Shown: positions 54,328-64,000, numbered from the stretch's first letter. The stretch is 64,000 bases of DNA from Pseudomonas fluorescens (GCF_001307155.1 NZ_CP012830.1:1853501-1917500), one strand, 5' to 3'. Numbers and translations: made by a program. The notes: generated from the sequence alone by a model not told the origin.

Positions 54328-55626
54328 TTACAGAGTCTTTTCGAAGATCTTCGAATTACGCTGATAGTTGTACAGCGAGGCCCGGGCCGACGGCAGGCGC
54401 TCGACGCTGCTGGGCACAAAGCCACGCTCGCGGAACCAGTGCGCAGTCCGGGTAGTGAGGACGAACAGGGTTTTGAGCCCCTGAGCACGAGCCCGGGTCT
54501 CGATCCGTTCCAGCAATTCATCACCACGGCCGCCATGGCGGTATTCCGGGTTTACCGCCAGACAGGCCAGTTCCCCGGCATCCGAGTCAGCGATCTGATA
54601 CAACGCCGCACAGGCGATGATCATGCCTTCACGCTCAACCACGCTGAACTGCTCGATTTCGCGCTCCAGCACTTCGCGTGAGCGACGCACCAGAATCCCC
54701 TGCTCTTCCAGCGGACTGATCAGATCCAGCAAACCACCGACGTCTTCGATAGCCGCTTCGCGTACTACCTCGAACTGCTCCTGGGCCACCAGCGTCCCGC
54801 CACCGTCACGAGTGAAGAGTTCAGTCAGCAGCGCGCCGTCTTCGGCATAACTGACAATATGGCTACGGCCCACACCACCACGGCAAGCTTCGGCCGCCGC
54901 ATCCAGCAACTCGGCCTGATAGTTCGAGCCCAGACGCTGCAAGTGCGCCGGCACCTGTTGTGGACGCAGCTCGCGGACCAGACGGCCGTTTTCATCGATC
55001 AGCCCCGGGTCCGCGCCGAACAGCAGCAGCTTGTCGGCGCCCAGATCGATGGCGGCGCGAGTGGCGACGTCTTCGCAGGCCAGGTTGAAGATTTCCCCGG
55101 TCGGCGAGTAGCCCAGCGGTGACAGCAATACGATAGAGCGCTCATCCAGCAAACGGTTGATGCCCTTGCGGTCGACCCGACGCACTTCGCCGGTGTGGTG
55201 ATAGTCGATACCTTCGAGCACACCGATCGGCCGTGCGGTCACCAGATTGCCGCCTGCCACCCGCAGACGCGAGCCCTGCATCGGCGAAGACGCCATGTCC
55301 ATCGACAAGCGTGCTTCGATGGCAATGCGCAGTTGCCCCACCGCATCGATCACGCACTCCAGGGTCGCCGCATCGGTGATGCGCATCCCGTGGTGGTAAT
55401 GCGGAGTCAGGCCACGTGCGGCGAGACGGGTTTCAATTTGCGGACGCGAACCGTGAACCAATACCAGCCGCACACCCAGGCTGTGCAGCAGCACCAGGTC
55501 GTGGACGATATTGCCGAAGTTCGGATGCTCGACGCCGTCGCCGGGCAGCATGACGACGAAGGTGCAATCGCGGTGAGCATTGATGTAAGGGGAAGCGTGA
55601 CGAAGCCAGTTAACGTATTCGGGCAT
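54328..55626 (-). CDS. argA: N-acetylglutamate synthase
   Basis: 432 residues, equal to P. aeruginosa ArgA. An N-terminal amino-acid-kinase domain (VVMLPGDGVEHPNF, VLVHGSRPQIE) that senses arginine is fused to a C-terminal GNAT acetyltransferase (about 290-432; ELACLAVNPEYRHGGRGDELL). First step of arginine synthesis. The start at ATG 55626 (MPEYVNWLRH) matches the family; the frame open to 55674 adds an unsupported leader. Confidence 0.96.
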   Translation of the reverse strand: MPEYVNWLRHASPYINAHRDCTFVVMLPGDGVEHPNFGNIVHDLVLLHSLGVRLVLVHGSRPQIETRLAARGLTPHYHHGMRITDAATLECVIDAVGQLRIAIEARLSMDMASSPMQGSRLRVAGGNLVTARPIGVLEGIDYHHTGEVRRVDRKGINRLLDERSIVLLSPLGYSPTGEIFNLACEDVATRAAIDLGADKLLLFGADPGLIDENGRLVRELRPQQVPAHLQRLGSNYQAELLDAAAEACRGGVGRSHIVSYAEDGALLTELFTRDGGGTLVAQEQFEVVREAAIEDVGGLLDLISPLEEQGILVRRSREVLEREIEQFSVVEREGMIIACAALYQIADSDAGELACLAVNPEYRHGGRGDELLERIETRARAQGLKTLFVLTTRTAHWFRERGFVPSSVERLPSARASLYNYQRNSKIFEKTL

Positions 55627-55764
55627 AACACCTGCGCCTGTAACAAATAGCAGCCGATAAAAAGGACGAAGCAAAACGCACAGCGGGCTGGTGGTTATCG
55701 TCGGAACAGGCTTGGCGACACGCGCGTTCTCCTCATGAATACAGGTTGGGTGCCCCGGGATTTA

Positions 55765-56913
55765 TCAAGCCGGGGTCAGGCAGTAGTGTTCGATCAGTTG
55801 ACGTAATAGATGCACGGTAGGCTGCAAACGTGACATTTCAAGGTATTCCCCTGGTTGGTGGGCGCAGGCGATATCGCCCGGGCCAAGCACCAATGTCTCG
55901 CAGCCAAGACGCTGAAGATAAGGCGCTTCAGTGCCGAACGCTACTGCTTCGGCAAGGTGGCCGGTGAGTCTTTCGGCGACCTGCACCAGTTCCGAGTCGG
56001 CCGCCTGCTCGAACGGCGGCACTTCAGGGAACAGCGGAGCGTAATCGATCTTTACCTGATGGAGCTCGGCGACCGGTTCGAGTTTCTGCCGGATCGCCGC
56101 ACGCAATGCGTTCGGGTCCATGCCCGGCAAGGGCCGCAGGTCAAATTCCAGCGAGCATTGACCGCAGATTCGGTTCGGGTTGTCGCCACCGTGGATGCAG
56201 CCGAAATTCAGTGTCGGTTGCGGCACGCTGAACTGCGGATTGTGAAACTCGCGCTGCCATTGCAGGCGCAAGCCGCGTAACTCGCCCATCGCATCGTGCA
56301 TGGCCTCCAGAGCACTATGGCCCAGGCGCGGGTCGGACGAATGGCCGCTCTGACCGAGAATGTCGATGCGTTCCATCATCACGCCTTTATGCATACGGAT
56401 CGGTTTCAAGCCAGTTGGCTCACCGATCACCGCTACCCTGCCCAATGGACGGCCGGCAGCAGCCAAGGCCCGGGCACCCGCCATGGAGCTTTCTTCGTCA
56501 CAGGTGGCGAGGATCATCAGCGGCTGCTTGAACGGTTTGTCCAGCAGCGGCAACACGGCTTCGATGGCCAGCGCGAAAAAACCCTTCATGTCGCAACTGC
56601 CGAGGCCGACCCAGCGACCATCGACTTCGGTCAGTTTCAGCGGATCGGTCTGCCACAGTGCGCCGTCGAACGGTACCGTGTCGCTGTGCCCGGCCAGTAC
56701 CAGCCCGCCGGGACCGCTGCCAAAACTGGCGAGCAAGTTGAATTTGCCGGGGCTGACTTGCTGGATATCACACGAAAAGCCCAGGTCACCGAGCCAGGTC
56801 GCCAGCAAATCAATGACCGCGCGATTGGATTGATCGAGGCTGGGTTGGGTGCAACTGACGGACGGTGCGGCGATCAGTGCAGCGAACTGATCTTTCATGG
56901 ACGGCAAAGGCAT
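55765..56913 (-). CDS. argE: Acetylornithine deacetylase
   Basis: 382 residues, M20 metallopeptidase family: GHSDTVPFDG (zinc ligand His and Asp), GSCDMKGF (bridging Asp), TCDEESSMAG (general base Glu-Glu), and a final His (CAHQPGEYLEM). It releases acetate from N-acetylornithine. It sits just upstream of argA on the same strand. GGGAG precedes ATG 56913. Confidence 0.93.
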   Translation of the reverse strand: MPLPSMKDQFAALIAAPSVSCTQPSLDQSNRAVIDLLATWLGDLGFSCDIQQVSPGKFNLLASFGSGPGGLVLAGHSDTVPFDGALWQTDPLKLTEVDGRWVGLGSCDMKGFFALAIEAVLPLLDKPFKQPLMILATCDEESSMAGARALAAAGRPLGRVAVIGEPTGLKPIRMHKGVMMERIDILGQSGHSSDPRLGHSALEAMHDAMGELRGLRLQWQREFHNPQFSVPQPTLNFGCIHGGDNPNRICGQCSLEFDLRPLPGMDPNALRAAIRQKLEPVAELHQVKIDYAPLFPEVPPFEQAADSELVQVAERLTGHLAEAVAFGTEAPYLQRLGCETLVLGPGDIACAHQPGEYLEMSRLQPTVHLLRQLIEHYCLTPA

Positions 56914-57071
56914 CGCTGACTCCCAACTCCCAAGATGAACCCTCATCATAGAGCCATCCTGCGGCAGGAATAAACCGTCGCGGCGCGTAGGTTTAATGAG
57001 TGCTGTACACTGCACGGCCTTGGCAGCCACACATTCCCCCGGCTGCGCTCCCGATCCTGGATTTTCCGGCC

Positions 57072-58439
57072 ATGCAGAAAGAAACCGAAATCAAACTCCG
57101 CGTCAGCCGCGAAACCCTCGCCGCCCTGCGCGAGCACCCGCTACTGAAAAAACGCAACAAAAGTGGCTGGGAACGCCGTGAGTTGATGAACCAGTACTTC
57201 GACACGCCAGAACGTGACCTGGCCCGCGCCAAGGTCGCCCTGCGCTTGCGCCGCGATGGCGAAGAAGTCATTCAAACGCTCAAGACCCGTGGTCACAGTG
57301 TCGCCGGTCTGTCCGAGCGTAACGAATACGACTGGAATCTGCCCAAAGCCAAGCTCGATGTGAAAAAACTCGACGGCGAATGCTGGCCCGAAGAGCTGGC
57401 CGAACTGGACAAGAAAACCCTGAAGGCCATTTTCACCACTGATTTCGTGCGCGAACGCGCAGAAATCGCCTGGGGCCGTGGCAAGACCAAAGTGGTCATC
57501 GAAGCCGCGCTGGACCTGGGCCACGTGATTGCCGGCAAGCAGAAAGAAGAGATCTGCGAACTCGAGCTGGAGCTGCGCGAAGGCGAGCCCGCGGCATTGC
57601 TGGAACTGGCCGCCGAACTGGCCGCGACCCTGGCGCTGATGCCGTGCGATATCAGCAAGGCCGAGCGCGGCTACCGCCTGTTCGACGCCAATAGCTATTC
57701 GTTGAGCCTGCCGGCGCCGGAGCTGACCTTCGAACTGCCGCTGGACGACGCGTTCGCCGCATTGAGCTGGCACTTGCTGGGCAGCAGCCAGCGTCTGGCC
57801 GAGCAATATCGCTTCAACGGCCACTGGCGCCTGCTGCAGGACTGGGTCGAAAACCTGGCTGAATTGCGTGCGCTGCTCAGCAGCCTGGGTCAAGCCGCTC
57901 CGCGTCAGTCGACTCACGACTTGCGCGTGGCGCTGGATGCCTTGCTGGAAGACTGGCGTCCGTTGGTTCAGGCTGGCCTGGACGACGAAGACGTGCGCAA
58001 AGCCGCGCCGGAGCAGTTCCTTGAAGAACTCGAAGACCCGCGCTGGGGCCAGTTCTCGCTGAACACCTCGCGCTGGTTGCTGGCCCGCACCTGGACTGCC
58101 GATCGCAACGTTCGCGGCAATCGCCAAGGTGCTGCACAACTGGGTAACTGGTTGCCGCGCCTGCTGGGCGAAGAAGCGACGTCCCTGCAATTGCAGCGCT
58201 ATCAGCAACAGCCGGAAGACCTGGCCGAGCAACTGCCGCGTATTGAACGCATCCAGGCCTGGCTGCACCATGCCCGCAACGTGCTGGACATCCCGGAAAT
58301 GGATCGCCTGTACGGTGAACTGAACAAACTCGCGCAACTGGCCAACGAGCCGATCACCGACGAAGTGCTGGACGCACGCAAGCAGCAGGCGATTGCGGTG
58401 TATCAGAACCGCGCGTGGAAGATGTTGTTGCGTATGTAA
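57072..58439 (+). CDS. CYTH-CHAD protein, probable inorganic triphosphatase
   Basis: 455 residues. An N-terminal CYTH domain (ETEIKLRVS, RRDGEEVIQTLKTRG, EICELELELREG) forms a triphosphate tunnel; the C-terminal half is a helical CHAD domain (about 215-455, THDLRVALDALLEDWRPL). The arrangement is that of E. coli YgiF, a triphosphatase. ATG 57072 chosen: the EXEXK signature follows at once. Divergent from argE. Confidence 0.9.
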   Translation: MQKETEIKLRVSRETLAALREHPLLKKRNKSGWERRELMNQYFDTPERDLARAKVALRLRRDGEEVIQTLKTRGHSVAGLSERNEYDWNLPKAKLDVKKLDGECWPEELAELDKKTLKAIFTTDFVRERAEIAWGRGKTKVVIEAALDLGHVIAGKQKEEICELELELREGEPAALLELAAELAATLALMPCDISKAERGYRLFDANSYSLSLPAPELTFELPLDDAFAALSWHLLGSSQRLAEQYRFNGHWRLLQDWVENLAELRALLSSLGQAAPRQSTHDLRVALDALLEDWRPLVQAGLDDEDVRKAAPEQFLEELEDPRWGQFSLNTSRWLLARTWTADRNVRGNRQGAAQLGNWLPRLLGEEATSLQLQRYQQQPEDLAEQLPRIERIQAWLHHARNVLDIPEMDRLYGELNKLAQLANEPITDEVLDARKQQAIAVYQNRAWKMLLRM

Positions 58440-58463
58440 TCCCACCTGAGGCGAGTGAATACC

Positions 58464-58611
58464 TGTGGCGAGGGGGCTTGTCGGAACGCCGCACCGCCTC
58501 GTTCGGTTGCGCAGCGGCCGCAAACCCGGTGTCCGTGTAATGCCTGATTCACCGCGTTGGTCGGGTTTGGGAGTCCTGCGGCCTCCAACGGGGGCAAGCC
58601 CCCTCGCCACA
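58464..58611. repeat. Degenerate REPIN after the CYTH-CHAD gene
   Basis: The right end (GGGGGCAAGCCCCCTCGCCACA) is normal, but the left copy reads TGTGGCGAGGGGGCTTGTCGGAACGCCGCACCGCCTCG, so its palindrome core is broken by about 18 foreign bases. It would no longer fold as a symmetric doublet. Confidence 0.8.
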
Positions 58612-58624
58612 CACTCACACCGCC

Positions 58625-59095
58625 TCAGCGCAACACCGGCAAACTCGTCGTGGACTTGATCTCCGACAAGGCCACGATCGAGTTGACCTCCTGAATCCCC
58701 GGCACCATCGACAGCTTCTCGAAGAAGAAGCGCTCATAGGCTTCGATGTCTGCCGTGACGATCCGCAACAGAAAATCCACCGCGCCCATCAGCACATAAC
58801 ACTCCAGCACCTCCGGAAAACCGCGAATCGCCTCGGTGAACTCCGTGAAGTTCGAACGCCCGTGGGCGTTGAGTTTGATCTCGGCGAAGATTTGCGTGTT
58901 GAGGCCGATTTTCTTGCGATCGAGCAAGGTCACTTGCCCGCGAATAACCCCCTCCTCCTTCATTCGTTGAATACGCCGCCAGCACGGCGACTGCGATAAC
59001 CCGACCTGCTCGGCAATCTGCGCACTGGAAAGCGAGGCATCCTCTTGCAGCAGTGCCAGAATCCGGCGGTCATACGCGTCAAGCTCGCTATGCAT
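58625..59095 (-). CDS. Lrp/AsnC-family transcriptional regulator
   Basis: 156 residues. An N-terminal helix-turn-helix (LDAYDRRILALLQED, SSAQIAEQVGLSQSPCWRRI) is followed by a RAM effector domain (GAVDFLLRIVTADIEAYERFF). Small effector unknown, probably an amino acid. ATG 59095 is the family-like start. Divergent from the small gene at 59221, a likely target. Confidence 0.9.
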   Translation of the reverse strand: MHSELDAYDRRILALLQEDASLSSAQIAEQVGLSQSPCWRRIQRMKEEGVIRGQVTLLDRKKIGLNTQIFAEIKLNAHGRSNFTEFTEAIRGFPEVLECYVLMGAVDFLLRIVTADIEAYERFFFEKLSMVPGIQEVNSIVALSEIKSTTSLPVLR

Positions 59096-59220
59096 AGAAA
59101 AACCCGTAAAGACATTATTTGAGAATTGAATAAGTCGATTGAAAGCCAATTAACTCCATCATAGATAAGAAATACCCGGTACCAAATGTAAAAATTTCTC
59201 CAGTGTTTTGGAGACCGACC

Positions 59221-59559
59221 ATGCCCCCGCTCGAAGCCGTCAGCAACACCCCTACCCGCGCCGATGTATGGAACGTCAGTAATGCGCATTGTCGCGTGTA
59301 CTACCAACTGCTGGCCGAGGCCGAACCGGACGTGTTGTGTCGTGCGCTGAATCTGTTCGCGTTGCAGTTTCTGGTTCCGCAGCAGGTCAATGTGCTGCGC
59401 GACGACGACCTGCTGTCGATCGGTATCGTCATGGACGGCCTGAGCTGGCACCGCGCCCAGGTCATCGCGGAAAAATTACGTAACCTGATCAGTGTCTGCT
59501 CGGTGGAACTGCAAGCAGCTGATTCGCAATGGGTTCAGCCTGCACAGGCCGCCGGCTGA
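59221..59559 (+). CDS. Small protein of unknown function beside the AsnC-family gene
   Basis: 112 residues, not recognised. The middle alternates strand- and helix-like stretches (CRALNLFALQFLVPQQVNVL, IVMDGLSWHRAQVIAEKLRNLISV), reminiscent of an ACT-like fold. GGAG is 8 bases before ATG 59221. Shared divergent promoter region with the AsnC-type regulator suggests regulation by it. Confidence 0.7.
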   Translation: MPPLEAVSNTPTRADVWNVSNAHCRVYYQLLAEAEPDVLCRALNLFALQFLVPQQVNVLRDDDLLSIGIVMDGLSWHRAQVIAEKLRNLISVCSVELQAADSQWVQPAQAAG

Positions 59560-59698
59560 AGCGTTCCGGTAAAGACTCGCAACGATGAATCGGCCGACAA
59601 CCGAACGGCCGGTCCTGCGGGGACTATTCTTGGCATCTGTGGTCAGAGACGCACCTGTCTACACCATACGTGCAGGATCGTTTCCATAAGGAGCCCGG

Positions 59699-61480
59699 AT
59701 GCCCGTTCAACTCGCCACTCAGGATCGCTGGCTGGATCTCAATGACCTGCTGCGCGAACTGGTCGCCCAAGGCTTCATCAGCCAGGACTCGGCCGAACAC
59801 GCGCTGACCACTCGCCGCAATGCCAGCAACAGCCAGTTGCACCCGCTGGAGTTCCTTGCCAGCCAACACCTCGACGACCTCAGCCGCCCCGGTAAACGCC
59901 TGGATCTGGAAAGCCTGACCCTGTGGCTCTCGCAGCAGGCCGGCCAGCCTTACTTGCGCATCGACCCGCTGAAAATAAACGTCGCGCAAATTACCTCGCT
60001 GATGTCTTACGCCTTTGCCCAGCGCCACAAGATCCTCGCGGTAGCGATCGACCGCGACGCCGTCACTGTCGCTAGCGCGCAGCCTTATGTGCGCAGCTGG
60101 GAAGCCGACCTGACCCACGTTCTACAGTTGCCGATCAAACGGGTAGTGGCCAACCCGGCGGATATCCAGCGCTTCAGCGTGGAATTCTTCCGCCTGGCCA
60201 AATCGGTCAGCGGCGCGACCAATGCCGATCAGCAAATGAACACCCTGGGCAACTTCGAACAGTTGCTCAACCTCGGCGCCAGCGATCAGGAACCGGACGC
60301 CAACGACGCGCACATCGTCAACATCGTCGACTGGTTGTTCCAGTACGCTTTCCAGCAACGCGCCAGTGATATCCACATCGAACCACGGCGCGAGCAAGGC
60401 ACCGTGCGCTTTCGCATCGACGGCGTATTGCACAACGTCTATCAATTTCCACCGCAGGTGACCATGGCGATCGTCAGTCGCCTGAAGAGCCTGGGGCGGA
60501 TGAACGTTGCAGAAAAGCGCAAACCCCAGGATGGCCGGGTCAAGACCAAGACTCCGGACGGCGGCGAAGTAGAATTGCGGCTGTCGACGCTACCCACGGC
60601 ATTCGGGGAAAAAATGGTCATGCGGATCTTCGATCCGGAAGTGCTGCTCAAGGACTTCGACCAGCTCGGGTTTTCCGCCGATGATCTGCGCCGCTGGCAG
60701 GACATGACCCGCCAGCCCAACGGCATCATTCTGGTCACCGGGCCGACCGGTTCGGGCAAGACCAGCACGCTCTACACCACACTGAAAAAACTCGCGACGC
60801 CAGAGGTCAACCTCTGCACCATCGAAGACCCGATCGAAATGGTCGAGCCGGCGTTCAATCAGATGCAGGTCCAGCACAACATCGACCTGACCTTTGCCAG
60901 CGGTGTGCGCGCACTGATGCGACAGGATCCGGACATCATCATGATCGGCGAGATCCGCGACCTCGAGACCGCCGAAATGGCCATTCAAGCGGCACTCACC
61001 GGGCACCTGGTGTTGTCGACCCTGCACACCAACGACGCACCGAGCGCCATCAGCCGCTTGCTGGAACTCGGCGTGCCGCATTACCTGATCAAAGCCACCC
61101 TGCTGGGAGTCATGGCGCAACGTCTGGTCCGCACGCTGTGCCCGCATTGTAAGGCACCGCTGACGCTGGGCGAAGACGACTGGCAAACCTTGACCCGTCC
61201 CTGGCAAGCACCGCTGCCAGGCAACGCCCAACGCGCGATTGGCTGCCTGGAGTGCCGCGACACCGGTTATCGCGGACGTGCCGGGGTCTACGAAATCATG
61301 CAAATGACCGACAGTGTCAAAGCCCTGATCAACCCCGACACCGACCTGCTCGCCGTCCGTCGCCAGGCGTTCAAGGAAGGCATGCGCAGCCTGCGGCTGT
61401 CGGGTGCGCAAAAAGTGGCGGCGGGGCTGACGACGATTGAAGAGGTGCTGCGAGTGACGCCGCAGAGCGAGCAGAAATAG
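59699..61480 (+). CDS. GspE/PilB-family secretion ATPase, standing alone
   Basis: 593 residues. An N-terminal MshEN-type region (residues 1-150) precedes the N2 and C-terminal ATPase domains: SDIHIEPR, Walker A GPTGSGKT (348-355), Asp box, Walker B IIMIGEIRD, His box, and a zinc tetracysteine (LCPHCK...CLECRDTGYRG). It powers type II secretion or type IV pilus assembly, but no other secretion genes are present around it. AAGGAG before the ATG. Confidence 0.92.
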   Translation: MPVQLATQDRWLDLNDLLRELVAQGFISQDSAEHALTTRRNASNSQLHPLEFLASQHLDDLSRPGKRLDLESLTLWLSQQAGQPYLRIDPLKINVAQITSLMSYAFAQRHKILAVAIDRDAVTVASAQPYVRSWEADLTHVLQLPIKRVVANPADIQRFSVEFFRLAKSVSGATNADQQMNTLGNFEQLLNLGASDQEPDANDAHIVNIVDWLFQYAFQQRASDIHIEPRREQGTVRFRIDGVLHNVYQFPPQVTMAIVSRLKSLGRMNVAEKRKPQDGRVKTKTPDGGEVELRLSTLPTAFGEKMVMRIFDPEVLLKDFDQLGFSADDLRRWQDMTRQPNGIILVTGPTGSGKTSTLYTTLKKLATPEVNLCTIEDPIEMVEPAFNQMQVQHNIDLTFASGVRALMRQDPDIIMIGEIRDLETAEMAIQAALTGHLVLSTLHTNDAPSAISRLLELGVPHYLIKATLLGVMAQRLVRTLCPHCKAPLTLGEDDWQTLTRPWQAPLPGNAQRAIGCLECRDTGYRGRAGVYEIMQMTDSVKALINPDTDLLAVRRQAFKEGMRSLRLSGAQKVAAGLTTIEEVLRVTPQSEQK

Positions 61481-61577
61481 GAGGGGTATCCTGGTCTAAC
61501 GCGCCGATGAACGCTACGGAACTCGTTTGGGGTATTGGCAATCCAACCCGCCAGAAATCCCACTGGAGTCACCCATA

Positions 61578-61922
61578 ATGCGTTTTAAACTTGCTGCCGC
61601 TACGTTTGCCTTGCTTTCCCTGTCTATCGGTTCAGCAATGGCCCATGACCGTGGCCGTGACCATGACCACGACGGCATCTTGCAAGAAGTTATTTCCTCA
61701 GGTGCGACCACCGCGTCCACCTACCTGACCTCCAGGGATCACAAGCTGGTCGTTGCCGCTCAGGACGACGCCAGCAGTTTCGTGGCCAGTGACGGCAATA
61801 TCCGTGGTCCGTACCTGGAGTCCGCCATGCAGAAAGTCCGTGCCGACAACCCGGGTTTGAAGGCTACCGACATGGAATTGGCCAACGCAATCCTCGCCAA
61901 GAACGCGGTCGCCCCGGAATAA
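61578..61922 (+). CDS. DUF2388-family exported protein
   Basis: 114 residues. A signal peptide (AAATFALLSLSIGSAMA) is followed by a short His/Asp-rich stretch (HDRGRDHDHDG) and a DUF2388-like domain with repeated SS/TS residues (ISSGATTASTYLTS, KLVVAAQDDASSFVAS). Periplasmic, function unknown. GGAG lies before ATG 61578; an in-frame start at 61527 is not supported. Confidence 0.85.
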   Translation: MRFKLAAATFALLSLSIGSAMAHDRGRDHDHDGILQEVISSGATTASTYLTSRDHKLVVAAQDDASSFVASDGNIRGPYLESAMQKVRADNPGLKATDMELANAILAKNAVAPE

Positions 61923-61934
61923 TTCTGTTGCTGT

Positions 61935-61967
61935 AAAAATGCCGCTCTCAAGAGCGGCATTTTTTTT
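61935..61967 (+). terminator. DUF2388 gene terminator
   Basis: GCCGCTCT-CA-AGAGCGGC stem with eight T after it, about 15 bp past the stop. Confidence 0.9.
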
Positions 61968-62004
61968 GCCTGTTCATTTGTGAAACCGGTGGGACGCAAC
62001 ACTC

Positions 62005-62136
62005 GTGGCGAGGGAGCTTGCTCCCGCTGGGGTGCGAAGCGGCCCCAAAACCTGACACCACATACCTTCAGGTAGAACGCGTGTACCAGCTTCACGACTG
62101 CTGCGCAGCCGAGCGGGAGCAAGCTCCCTCGCCACA
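62005..62136. repeat. REPIN between the DUF2388 gene and gcvP
   Basis: GTGGCGAGGGAGCTTGCTCCCGCTGGGG at the left and GAGCGGGAGCAAGCTCCCTCGCCACA inverted at the right. Located between convergent genes. Confidence 0.85.
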
Positions 62137-62185
62137 ACTATGTATCGCAGGTGGGCAATCACTGCGCTCACGCAAGTGGTATCTC

Positions 62186-64000
62186 TCAGCGGTATTCGTC
62201 CACCGGCACGCAGGCGCAGAACAGGTTGCGATCCCCGTAAACGTTGTCCACGCGGTTCACCGTCGGCCAGTACTTATGCAGCCTGGTGTGCGCGTCCGGG
62301 GTCACCGCTTGTTCGATGCTGTAGGGCCGATCCCAGACGCCGGTAATGTCCGCCAACGTATGCGGAGAGCGTTTCAGCGGATTGTCCTCGGCAGACCAAT
62401 TGCCATTCTGCACCTCGGCAATTTCCGCGCGAATACTCAGCATCGCGCTGATAAAGCGATCCAGTTCCGCCTTGGATTCGCTTTCAGTAGGCTCGACCAT
62501 CAACGTACCCGGCACCGGGAAAGACATGGTCGGTGCATGGAAACCGTAATCCATCAGTCGCTTGGCGACGTCTTCTTCACTGATACCGGTTTGCGCCTTG
62601 AGCGGTCGCAAGTCGAGGATGCATTCGTGCGCCACCCGCTCGTTGCGCCCGGTGTAGAGCACCGGGAACGCACCGGACAAATGTTTTGCCAGGTAATTGG
62701 CCGAAAGAATCGCCACTTCACTGGCATCCGCCAACTGCGGCCCCATCATCGCGATGTACATCCAGCTGATCGGCAAAATGCTCGCACTGCCCCAAGGCGC
62801 CGCGCTGACTGCGCCATTCTGCGGATGGGGTCCCTCGATCGGCACCACCGGGTGATTGGCAACAAACGGCGCCAAATGCGCCCGCACCCCAATCGGCCCC
62901 ATCCCCGGCCCGCCTCCGCCATGGGGAATGCAGAAGGTCTTGTGCAGGTTCATGTGTGAGACATCGGCGCCGATATCCGCCGGGCGAGCCAACCCGACCT
63001 GTGCATTGAGGTTGGCGCCGTCCATGTACACCTGACCGCCATGGCTGTGGATAACTTCACAGATTTCGCTGATGCCCTCTTCATACACCCCATGGGTCGA
63101 AGGGTAAGTGGCCATCAGGCAGGAAAGCTTGTCGCCGGCAGCCGTCGCCTTGGCTTTCAGGTCATCGAGATCAACGTTACCGGCATCGTCGCAGTCGACG
63201 ATCATCACCCGCATCCCGGCCATCTGCGCCGAGGCCGGGTTGGTGCCGTGAGCAGACGCGGGAATCAGACAGATGTCACGTGCGCCTTGCTGACGGCTTT
63301 CATGGTATTTGCGGATCGCCAGCAACCCGGCGTATTCACCTTGGGCGCCGGAGTTGGGCTGCATGCAGATCGCATCAAAACCGGTGATCGCGCAGAGCCA
63401 GCTTTCCAGTTCGCTGATCATCAGCGAATAACCCACCGCCTGCTCTTTCGGCGCAAAGGGGTGCAGGTTGGCGAACGCTGGCCAGGTGATCGGGATCATC
63501 TCGCTGCTGGCATTGAGTTTCATGGTGCAGGAGCCCAGCGGAATCATCGACTGGTTGAGCGCCAGGTCCTTGTTCTCCAGTTGCTTGAGGTAACGCAGCA
63601 TCTCGGTTTCGCTGTGATGAGCGTTGAACACCGGATGGCGTAAGTACGAGGTGGTCCGCAACAAGCTTTCGGGAATCCCGGAGACCAGCGGTTCGCCATC
63701 CAGCTCGGCAACATCAAGCCCGTGATCAGCGCCCAGGAACACATCAAACAGCTTCGCCACCGTGCGTTCGTCGCAGCTCTCGTCGAGACTCAAGCCAACC
63801 TGCCCGCGCCCAAGAATCCGCAAATTGATCTGCGCCGCTTTGGCGCTGTCGATGATTGCGGTCTGGCTGCCGCCGACTTCCAGGGTCAAGGTGTCGAAGA
63901 AGTGCTGGTTGAGCCGGGTGATGCCGTTGCGCTCAAGCCCGGCGGCGAGAATGCACGTTAGCCGGTGCACCCGTTGTGCAATGCGCTTGAGCCCCTGCGG
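62186..64000 (-). CDS. gcvP: Glycine dehydrogenase (P-protein), C-terminal two thirds
   Basis: 604 codons are present and the 5' part lies beyond the window end; the frame is open to base 64000 ([14 protein letters not shown]). The PLP lysine is in [14 protein letters not shown], and the C-terminal lobe includes [10 protein letters not shown] and [14 protein letters not shown]-protein decarboxylates glycine and loads the aminomethyl group on GcvH lipoate. About 950 residues are expected in full. Confidence 0.97.
   Translation of the reverse strand, partial: PQGLKRIAQRVHRLTCILAAGLERNGITRLNQHFFDTLTLEVGGSQTAIIDSAKAAQINLRILGRGQVGLSLDESCDERTVAKLFDVFLGADHGLDVAELDGEPLVSGIPESLLRTTSYLRHPVFNAHHSETEMLRYLKQLENKDLALNQSMIPLGSCTMKLNASSEMIPITWPAFANLHPFAPKEQAVGYSLMISELESWLCAITGFDAICMQPNSGAQGEYAGLLAIRKYHESRQQGARDICLIPASAHGTNPASAQMAGMRVMIVDCDDAGNVDLDDLKAKATAAGDKLSCLMATYPSTHGVYEEGISEICEVIHSHGGQVYMDGANLNAQVGLARPADIGADVSHMNLHKTFCIPHGGGGPGMGPIGVRAHLAPFVANHPVVPIEGPHPQNGAVSAAPWGSASILPISWMYIAMMGPQLADASEVAILSANYLAKHLSGAFPVLYTGRNERVAHECILDLRPLKAQTGISEEDVAKRLMDYGFHAPTMSFPVPGTLMVEPTESESKAELDRFISAMLSIRAEIAEVQNGNWSAEDNPLKRSPHTLADITGVWDRPYSIEQAVTPDAHTRLHKYWPTVNRVDNVYGDRNLFCACVPVDEYR

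Overview
The window is chromosomal DNA of a Pseudomonas, most likely of the P. fluorescens group. The evidence is the high-GC coding style, the gene content and order (thyA-lgt, ptsP-rppH, ilvA-rpiA, a D-2-hydroxyglutarate dehydrogenase gene divergent from serA, the spu polyamine locus, argA-argE, gcvP), which resembles several P. aeruginosa blocks, and about ten intergenic REPIN-type repeats of the kind typical of fluorescent pseudomonads. No rRNA, tRNA, CRISPR array, integrase or complete insertion sequence was seen.

Layout. 1-2131: divergent cadA (partial)/cadR metal-efflux pair with a MerR-type operator, then an MFS transporter. 2182-14000: PAP2 phosphatase, thyA, lgt, a TauE-type permease, an NRDE protein, ptsP, rppH, a HAD hydrolase, a DUF2269 membrane protein, ilvA and rpiA. 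14024-26797: an SdiA-regulated-type protein, an FAH-family hydrolase, D-2-hydroxyglutarate dehydrogenase divergent from serA, several small conserved proteins, a monoglyceride-lipase-like hydrolase, a HacB-like acyl-homoserine-lactone acylase and an AhpD-like protein. 27021-38339: the polyamine locus spuH-G-F-E-D-C-B and a truncated spuA, divergent spuI, then a TetR regulator.

38389-46476 is an AT-richer accessory cluster and the most unusual part. Two divergent operons flank a perfect lux box (41426-41445). The leftward operon encodes a PF10014-type Fe(II)/2-oxoglutarate oxygenase, a TauD-type oxygenase and a type I pantothenate kinase. The rightward operon encodes PanD, a HAD hydrolase, a divergent PanC, a shortened glycyl-tRNA-synthetase-like enzyme with a changed amino-acid pocket, a two-helix membrane protein and a LuxR receptor with intact AHL-binding residues. 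I infer a quorum-regulated pathway that makes a pantothenate-like or beta-alanine-containing small molecule. I do not recognise it as a described cluster.

46550-64000: core genes resume with ssuFBCDAE (sulfonate use), an lsfA-type peroxiredoxin and an OprD-family porin. The ssuE and lsfA upstream regions share an AT-rich dyad, which suggests common sulfur control. Then come argA, argE, a CYTH-CHAD triphosphatase, an Lrp/AsnC regulator, a small unknown protein, a lone GspE/PilB-type ATPase, a DUF2388 secreted protein and the C-terminal two thirds of gcvP, cut by the window end.
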